Positions 6,070 through 10,753 of a DNA stretch of 10,753 nt are shown one piece after another. Both the position numbers and the translations under genes were made by a program. The notes beneath the pieces are model-generated. The model searched no databases and was not told where the DNA came from. It saw only the letters and a program-made list of their open reading frames with translations. The DNA comes from CAZJOD01 sp964547525. Its GTDB lineage: Bacteria > Bacillota > Clostridia > JAAYHZ01. The stretch lies in contig CAZJOD010000127.1 of the NCBI GenBank assembly GCA_964547525.1, positions 1 to 10,753 on the forward strand, read 5' to 3'. The stretch's first letter is position 1, and each line of letters opens with the position of its first letter.

Positions 6070-7263
6070 ATGAAAAACCATCTAAAAACCGAACATAAAA
6101 AAATAGCCGTTATTGATCTAACCCAAAGCAAAAGAAACCGGTTTGTTCCGTCAGACATTATTTTTCATATTATCCGTTTTTCCAAAAAGCAACCGGTGCT
6201 TGTTATAGCTATCATCGCTATGCTAATTACCTGTATCTTCATTCCTATAGATGCAAGCTACCTTGACTATATTAATTGGGCTACCTTAGCGACCTTGTAC
6301 TGTACTTTGGCAGTAGTTGCCGCTTTATCTCATATACATGTATTTGAGATAATTAGTAAAAACATTGTCCTGAAACTCCATAATATACGAAATGCAATCT
6401 TAGGACTGGTGATAATTACTTTTATAGGTTCTATGTTACTTGCCAATGACATGGCTTTATTGACATTTTTGCCTTTGGGTTTCTTTGTATTAAATAGCAC
6501 TGATAACAAACAAGCCATGGCGTTTACATTTATCATGCAAAATATTGCAGCTAATTTGGGAGGAATGGTTACTCCTTTTGGCAATCCACAAAACTTATTT
6601 TTATTTGCATACTACAATATCAATACCCTGGAATTTATAAAGATAATGTTTCCTGCCTTTATAACATCAATTTTATTAATATTCATCATATGTTTCTTTG
6701 TAAAGCCAATACCCCTAACTTTGAAAAAAGATAACCTTTATACACTAGACAGAACACGAACCATGATATACTCCATACTATTTATAGGTAGTATTTTACT
6801 GGTTTTTAGAATTATTCCTTACCTTATTGGAACTATTTTTATTACATTTGCTCTTTTGATTCTTGATAAAAAGTCCATTAAAGAAGTTAACTACCCGTTA
6901 CTTGCTACATTCTGCGCATTCTTTGTTTTCAGTGGAAATGTAGCTAGAATACCTTCTGTAAGTATATTTTTCTCGCAGGTTCTTCCGATTAATACATTAC
7001 TTTTTGGTATTTTATCTTGTCAAGTCATAAGTAATGTACCTAGTGCCGTGCTGTTATCACACTTTACAAGTAATTATCAATCCTTGCTACCGGCTGTTAA
7101 CATAGGAGGATGCGGTACATTGATTGCATCCCTTGCCAGCTTGATTACCTTTGGTGAATACAAAAAACATAATCCGGGTAATGCCCGAGTATATATATTA
7201 AAGTTCTCGATTATTAACTTTTCTTTTGTTTTTATACTTTATCTCGTTCAGTCATTAATATAG
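6070..7263 (+). CDS. SLC13/ArsB-NhaD (ion transporter superfamily) anion permease
   Basis: This 397-residue protein has about ten to eleven hydrophobic segments and the two inverted-repeat signatures of the ion transporter superfamily that holds the DASS/SLC13, CitMHS and ArsB permeases. The first half has LLANDMALLTFLP (123-135), matching the Thr-Asn-Asp-like reentrant motif, and then TPFGNPQNLF (168-177). The second half has QVISNVPSAVLLS (318-330) and GGCGTLIASLASL (346-358), which mirror them. Family members carry dicarboxylates, citrate, sulfate or arsenite, usually sodium-coupled. The specific anion cannot be read here. The first 38 residues are a hydrophilic, Lys- and Arg-rich extension before helix one. 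The start at 6070 follows a modest AAGAAGTAGG site. It is the only plus-strand gene, flanked by a divergent promoter region and a tail-to-tail junction, so it is probably a single-gene unit. The nearby sulfatase makes an inorganic or organic sulfate substrate tempting but unproven. Confidence 0.85.
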   Translation: MKNHLKTEHKKIAVIDLTQSKRNRFVPSDIIFHIIRFSKKQPVLVIAIIAMLITCIFIPIDASYLDYINWATLATLYCTLAVVAALSHIHVFEIISKNIVLKLHNIRNAILGLVIITFIGSMLLANDMALLTFLPLGFFVLNSTDNKQAMAFTFIMQNIAANLGGMVTPFGNPQNLFLFAYYNINTLEFIKIMFPAFITSILLIFIICFFVKPIPLTLKKDNLYTLDRTRTMIYSILFIGSILLVFRIIPYLIGTIFITFALLILDKKSIKEVNYPLLATFCAFFVFSGNVARIPSVSIFFSQVLPINTLLFGILSCQVISNVPSAVLLSHFTSNYQSLLPAVNIGGCGTLIASLASLITFGEYKKHNPGNARVYILKFSIINFSFVFILYLVQSLI

Positions 7264-7380
7264 ATTATCTTTTGGAAAATTTTTATTTTAAATATGGTCT
7301 TTGTTATAAACAGTCGCAACCATATCCGACTATTATCAGCTTTTCTTTCATATGACAACAGCATACTTTCCGGATTCATT

Positions 7381-7405
7381 AAAAATAAACATATTTTTTA
7401 TTTTT
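7381..7405. terminator. AT-only hairpin at the convergent gene junction
   Basis: AAAAATAAA (7381-7389) and TTTATTTTT (7397-7405) are perfectly complementary over 9 base pairs around a 7-base loop. It covers the stop codon of the ROK kinase gene and lies 118 bases beyond the permease stop. Read on the plus strand it ends in T, so it could help end the permease transcript. The all-AT stem makes it weak. Confidence 0.35.
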
Positions 7406-8342
7406 CCAATATTAATGAAGCCGCACCTAGAAGCGCAGCTTCATATCCTAACATAGTGGTTTTTATTTCAAATCCCAGTAACGTCGAAATAACGTTGGTT
7501 TCAATGGTTTGACGAATATGGTCAATCATTAAGTCCAACGAAGACGCAACACCTCCGCCTATGATTACCGCATCGGGATTCAAAATGTTTACACAATAGC
7601 TTATTCCACGACCAATCCATATGGCGGCCTTTTTATATATCGAGCAAGCCGTTTCATTACCTTCTCGTGCAAGTATCGCACAACCTACGGCATCGGTTGA
7701 TAAATTAACAGATTCAAATAATTTAGAAAATTCCGGATTCTTTGCGATTTCTTGTTTCACCATCTTCGTTATCGCAGTACCCGATCCGTGTGCTTCCAGG
7801 CAACCCCATCCACCGCAAGGGCATAGAAAAGGTCGTTCATACTCCACCTTTAGATGTCCAAACTCCCCGGCACAATTCCATCCACCCCTTAAAAGCTTAC
7901 CCTCATTTATAATCGCTCCTCCTATTCCGGTCGAAACGGTCATCCACAAGTAATTCTTGTATGTTTTTCCATATCCGAAATGCAATTCTCCTATGGCACA
8001 GGAGTTTACATCATTTTCGACATAAACATTTTTAACTCCTGTCGCTTCTTGAAAATACGAACGAACTTCGGTGCCGGCCCAACCGGCATAGGGTGCTTTA
8101 ATTAATATTCCTTTTTTATTATCTACCATTCCGGGCATATTGATACCTATCCCGACCAGTTGCAGCACTGATAAATCCAGAGTAGACAAACAATAAAATA
8201 ACATCTCGCTACAAGTTTTAAAATGTAGCTCCCGATCGTTTATGTTAGTCTTGAATTGTTCTTTATACAATATCTTGCCCGATTCATTGACAATACCGAC
8301 AATCGTTTTTGTTCCTCCGATATCGATAGCACCTATATACAT
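7398..8342 (-). CDS. ROK-family sugar kinase (glucokinase-like)
   Basis: This protein of about 314 residues is a ROK (repressor, ORF, kinase) family member without an N-terminal helix-turn-helix, so it should be a kinase rather than a regulator. It has the phosphate-binding DIGGTK (7-12) and the catalytic Asp111 in VENDVNS. It also has STGIGG (137-142), the Glu160-x-Gly-His163 sugar-binding element, and the ROK zinc site His163, Cys174, Cys176 and Cys181 in CPCGGWGC, followed by Glu183. ROK kinases phosphorylate glucose, N-acetylglucosamine, N-acetylmannosamine, fructose or allose. The substrate is undecided here. I prefer the ATG at 8342, whose product opens directly with MYIGAIDIGG. The ATG at 8354 is possible, but its AGGA lies immediately against it with no spacing. 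The gene follows the SIS isomerase by about 20-35 bases, which suggests a joined kinase and isomerase step on one sugar. Confidence 0.92.
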   Translation of the reverse strand: MYIGAIDIGGTKTIVGIVNESGKILYKEQFKTNINDRELHFKTCSEMLFYCLSTLDLSVLQLVGIGINMPGMVDNKKGILIKAPYAGWAGTEVRSYFQEATGVKNVYVENDVNSCAIGELHFGYGKTYKNYLWMTVSTGIGGAIINEGKLLRGGWNCAGEFGHLKVEYERPFLCPCGGWGCLEAHGSGTAITKMVKQEIAKNPEFSKLFESVNLSTDAVGCAILAREGNETACSIYKKAAIWIGRGISYCVNILNPDAVIIGGGVASSLDLMIDHIRQTIETNVISTLLGFEIKTTMLGYEAALLGAASLILEK

Positions 8343-8377
8343 AAAATCATCCATTCCTATTTTTTATTTTATTGTCA

Positions 8378-8956
8378 TTAATGTCCCACAATACCCCATA
8401 CTTGATATAAAACCGTCATAATCAAATGATCGAATATCATATGGATGTCTTCGGTTATCTGCATATTATTTATCGGAACATTCAACGATACATCGACCAT
8501 TCGGGAAACTCTACCACCGTCATACCCTGTTATACCTATTGTGCGTATACCGTTTTCATTTGCATATTGCAATGCGTTAATCACATTCTTGCTGTTACCA
8601 CTTCCACTTATACCGATTACAAGATCGTCTTTTTCGAGTCTGCCACGTAACTGAAAAGAATATATCTCTTCATACCCTATATCATTTGCTATAGCCGTAA
8701 GCGTAGGAATATTATCGTTTAGACATAAGAACTTGAATTTCTTATCAGTATATTCCGATATTCCTTTATTGAAATCGTTAGCAAAGTGAGAAGCGGTAGC
8801 CGCACTTCCCCCGTTACCGAAAATATATATGATTCCTTCACGTTCATAAGCATTTATTATTTCTTTGAGAACATCATTTACAGCATCTTTATCAATGAGA
8901 TTCAACACCTGTATTACCTTATCGATATAATCTTTTATATAATTTTTATAATCCAT
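8378..8956 (-). CDS. SIS-domain sugar-phosphate isomerase, GmhA-like
   Basis: This protein of 192 residues is a single SIS domain of the sedoheptulose-7-phosphate isomerase (GmhA/DiaA) type, in length and layout. The phosphate-binding loops are GNGGSA (47-52) and SGSGNS (117-122). His57 and His177 fall at the metal-binding histidine positions of E. coli GmhA. The other two metal ligands there, Glu and Gln, appear as Asp61 and Glu169, so either the metal site is altered or the substrate differs. Possible roles are a ketose-aldose phosphate isomerase for a hexose or heptose, or a non-enzymatic DiaA-like protein. With a ROK kinase next door, an isomerase is likelier. No LPS heptose gene accompanies it, and none would be expected in a Gram-positive outside S-layer or capsule loci. 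The start at 8956 is chosen because AGGA lies 7 bases before it. An ATG at 8962 has the same AGGA only one base away. Confidence 0.85.
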   Translation of the reverse strand: MDYKNYIKDYIDKVIQVLNLIDKDAVNDVLKEIINAYEREGIIYIFGNGGSAATASHFANDFNKGISEYTDKKFKFLCLNDNIPTLTAIANDIGYEEIYSFQLRGRLEKDDLVIGISGSGNSKNVINALQYANENGIRTIGITGYDGGRVSRMVDVSLNVPINNMQITEDIHMIFDHLIMTVLYQVWGIVGH

Positions 8957-8963
8957 TATCATT

Positions 8964-8967
8964 TCCT
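8964..8967 (-). promoter_or_regulatory. Ribosome binding site deciding the SIS isomerase start
   Basis: AGGA on the minus strand is 7 bases before the ATG at 8956 but one base before the ATG at 8962, which favours the shorter protein by two residues. The same close double-ATG arrangement occurs at the next gene, the ROK kinase. Confidence 0.6.
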
Positions 8968-9064
8968 ACTATGATAAGATACACAACATATAAATAGAGA
9001 AACTTCAAAATATTATGTTTGTATATTATCTTGTAGTATTACCCCTCTCTTTTCTTTTTTTATT

Positions 9065-10024
9065 CTATACCTCTTTACCTTTTTGTACATGAACTTTTTG
9101 AAAGTCAATGCACCTGTCAAAATATTCATCTAGCAACTCTATTTTAAATTCATCAATTATGTCTTCTATGGTAAATTCATCGGTTTCACCAGTTAACAAT
9201 ACGGCCCCCAAATAACCGGGATCATACATCTTAAATTTACTCCCGTATTTATTTACGGCTTGTAGAATTTTATTATGATTATAGGCCAAATGAACTACTT
9301 TATAGTCTAAATTGATATCATGGGTTATGTAGCCGAAATAGTTGGTCGACTTGGCAATAATATCACCAACAGGGTTAATAATAGTATTTTCCAAGTCCAT
9401 AATCGATCCTACAAAATAAGAACGAAGCTGGTACGCTCTGTAATTTTGCATTAAACCTCCATGATATGCAGATGAAAAAATTACGATGTCAGGTTCTTGA
9501 GCTTTATATTTTTGCCACATAGCATCGAAGTTTAAGTCAAAGCATATGGCACAAGCGACTTTACCGAAATCACATTTTATAACTTTCGCGTCTTTACCGG
9601 GTAATATTTTCCACTCTTCAATTTCACCTACAGTTGGATGATTTTTATTATAAATTCCGGCAATATTCCCGTTTCTATCTATCAATTGTGTTGAATTCCT
9701 GTAAGTCCCATCCTGTGTTTTTACGGAAGCTGAATAAGCAATATAGCAAGAATTTAATTTCGCTTTTTCCATAAAAAAATCTCTTAACCTGTTTCCTTTT
9801 ACATCACAGTACTCAAGCCTTCTTGTTGCCGGGTAATTATGATACATGTCACATTCCTCCGGCAATACTATAAGGTCAGGTTTGTTAGGCATGACATATT
9901 TTAATTTTTTGTCCCAACTATCAATCATCCTGTCGATTTCCGATGACAAATTATCCTTTAGGTTACCTGAATAATTTACTCCGCCTTTTATCGATAATGA
10001 GCTTAATCTAATATATTTCGACAT
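9065..10024 (-). CDS. Carbon-nitrogen hydrolase (nitrilase superfamily)
   Basis: This 319-residue cytoplasmic enzyme belongs to the nitrilase/amidase superfamily, which breaks carbon-nitrogen bonds other than peptide bonds. The Glu-Lys-Cys triad is visible. Glu56 is in VLPEECD, Lys127 in YNKNHP, and Cys161 in AICFDLNF, each with the family's surrounding residues. A further acidic pair follows the lysine at 134-137, where many members have their second glutamate. The length is typical for a single-domain enzyme with a C-terminal tail of about 40 residues. No fused amidotransferase or acyltransferase domain is present. The substrate could be an amide, nitrile, carbamoyl or ureido compound. A GGAGGAG ribosome binding site stands 5 bases before the ATG at 10024. 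It begins 34 bases after the lipoprotein-like gene and about 100 bases before the SIS isomerase gene, all on the same strand, so a shared transcript is plausible. Confidence 0.9.
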   Translation of the reverse strand: MSKYIRLSSLSIKGGVNYSGNLKDNLSSEIDRMIDSWDKKLKYVMPNKPDLIVLPEECDMYHNYPATRRLEYCDVKGNRLRDFFMEKAKLNSCYIAYSASVKTQDGTYRNSTQLIDRNGNIAGIYNKNHPTVGEIEEWKILPGKDAKVIKCDFGKVACAICFDLNFDAMWQKYKAQEPDIVIFSSAYHGGLMQNYRAYQLRSYFVGSIMDLENTIINPVGDIIAKSTNYFGYITHDINLDYKVVHLAYNHNKILQAVNKYGSKFKMYDPGYLGAVLLTGETDEFTIEDIIDEFKIELLDEYFDRCIDFQKVHVQKGKEV

Positions 10025-10058
10025 ATTGGCTCCTCCGTATTCCGATATATAAAGTATA

Positions 10059-10739
10059 TTATTTTACGAGTATGTCCTGCAAACGATCTTTTGAATAATG
10101 GACATATTCAATGTCCGTAGTACCTAAATACTCACCTAATAGTGTTAAAATATCCACATCTCCGTTTTTAACAAAAACAGACGCTCCGGTGATAACACCC
10201 TCTCCTGAACGTGAAAATGAAATAATACCGGAAAATTCGCCGGAATATTTCAACAAAACTATTATATTATCGGACCATCCGTTCGGTTGGATATATGATT
10301 TACCGGTTGTTGTTATAGCTGTAGCGGCAATCATTTCACTCCCATAACTTGCATTTATCATATTAGCAAACACAGAACCGTTTATCATCTTAGCCTGAAT
10401 GATTTCCATAACATTGTCAGAGATATTTAAATCCCCTGAAAGGGCTCTTATTGCTCCTGTTGTAATGTCATCCTGTAATTTTATCAGATATGCATCTTCC
10501 GGTATACTATAATCTCCAAAAGCCATATTTTCAGCAATCTTAACAATGCCTGCAGAAGGTGTCATAATAGAGATATACTCTTTACTTTCAGCCAACTCAT
10601 CCATTTTACAAGTTAAAAAGATCCCTTCTTTTATTAAAAACACATCCGGTTCTATAGATTTTTCTGTTTGATTTACACAAGAAATCGACATAAACAGGCT
10701 TGACATTATCAAAGCTATCAAGAATAACTTTTTTTTCAT
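10059..10739 (-). CDS. Putative lipoprotein of unknown function
   Basis: This 226-residue protein has a signal-peptide-like N-terminus, Met-Lys-Lys-Lys followed by a hydrophobic run (5-20). A cysteine at 21 (SISC, then Val-Asn-Gln) would be the lipid-modified residue. The residue three before it is Ser rather than the usual Leu, so the lipobox is imperfect. The mature part is acidic with alternating strand-like segments and no recognised catalytic motif. The pattern is reminiscent of small extracytoplasmic lipoproteins of Clostridia, and I cannot name the family. GGGAG lies 7 bases before the ATG, near the right edge of the window. Its promoter is outside. The stop is 34 bases from the nitrilase-type gene, so it may head that unit, or end one that begins to the right. 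Confidence 0.75.
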   Translation of the reverse strand: MKKKLFLIALIMSSLFMSISCVNQTEKSIEPDVFLIKEGIFLTCKMDELAESKEYISIMTPSAGIVKIAENMAFGDYSIPEDAYLIKLQDDITTGAIRALSGDLNISDNVMEIIQAKMINGSVFANMINASYGSEMIAATAITTTGKSYIQPNGWSDNIIVLLKYSGEFSGIISFSRSGEGVITGASVFVKNGDVDILTLLGEYLGTTDIEYVHYSKDRLQDILVK

Positions 10740-10753
10740 TTCATATCTCCCAA

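Noticed and set aside
7621..7953. Plus-strand 110-codon frame with a proline- and histidine-rich end
   Set aside because: It is the antisense of the zinc-motif region of the ROK kinase, whose cysteine and glycine codons produce the unusual composition.
7398..8342. ROK protein as a transcriptional repressor of the neighbouring genes
   Set aside because: The protein begins directly with the ATP-binding DIGGTK region and has no N-terminal helix-turn-helix, so a kinase role is the supported one.

Overview
The window reads as a stretch of an AT-rich, low-GC Gram-positive chromosome, most likely from the Clostridia side of the Bacillota. The grounds are strong AGGAGG-type ribosome binding sites, an AT-biased codon choice, consensus-like sigma-A promoters, and a mix of CPBP membrane protease, ROK kinase, cysteine-type sulfatase and small hydrophobic membrane proteins. 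No genus can be assigned from the sequence alone. Eleven intact protein genes fill almost the whole window, ten on the minus strand and one on the plus strand. I see no RNA gene, CRISPR array, insertion sequence, phage gene or broken gene, and no gene-free stretch over 300 bases.

Right-hand block (7398-10739, all minus, transcribed right to left): a lipoprotein-like exported protein, a carbon-nitrogen hydrolase of the nitrilase superfamily (34 bases further on), a GmhA-like SIS-domain sugar-phosphate isomerase (about 100 bases further on) and a ROK-family sugar kinase (about 20-35 bases further on). This is a plausible transcription unit that phosphorylates and isomerises a sugar and hydrolyses an amide or nitrile. 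It meets the only plus-strand gene, a 397-residue SLC13/ArsB-type anion permease (6070-7263), tail to tail.

Middle block (2631-5921): a 108-residue four-helix membrane protein, which is divergent from the permease. Next comes a two-gene unit with its own good promoter, made of a membrane-anchored extracytoplasmic protein built from an internal duplication and a CPBP intramembrane protease 17 bases downstream. Last is an EamA/DMT-type permease whose upstream region carries two overlapping perfect palindromes.

Left-hand block (75-2401): a sulfatase of the formylglycine type with its own promoter and no signal peptide, followed by a stand-alone class I glutamine amidotransferase-like protein with a complete Cys-His-Glu triad.

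Read together, the sulfatase, ROK kinase, SIS isomerase, nitrilase-type hydrolase and amidotransferase-like protein could form a scattered intracellular pathway for a sulfated or amidated sugar derivative, with the permeases moving substrate or released anion. That is inference from neighbourhood and family only. The two enzyme blocks are separated by unrelated-looking membrane genes, and no glycoside hydrolase, sulfatase-maturing enzyme or regulator is visible here.
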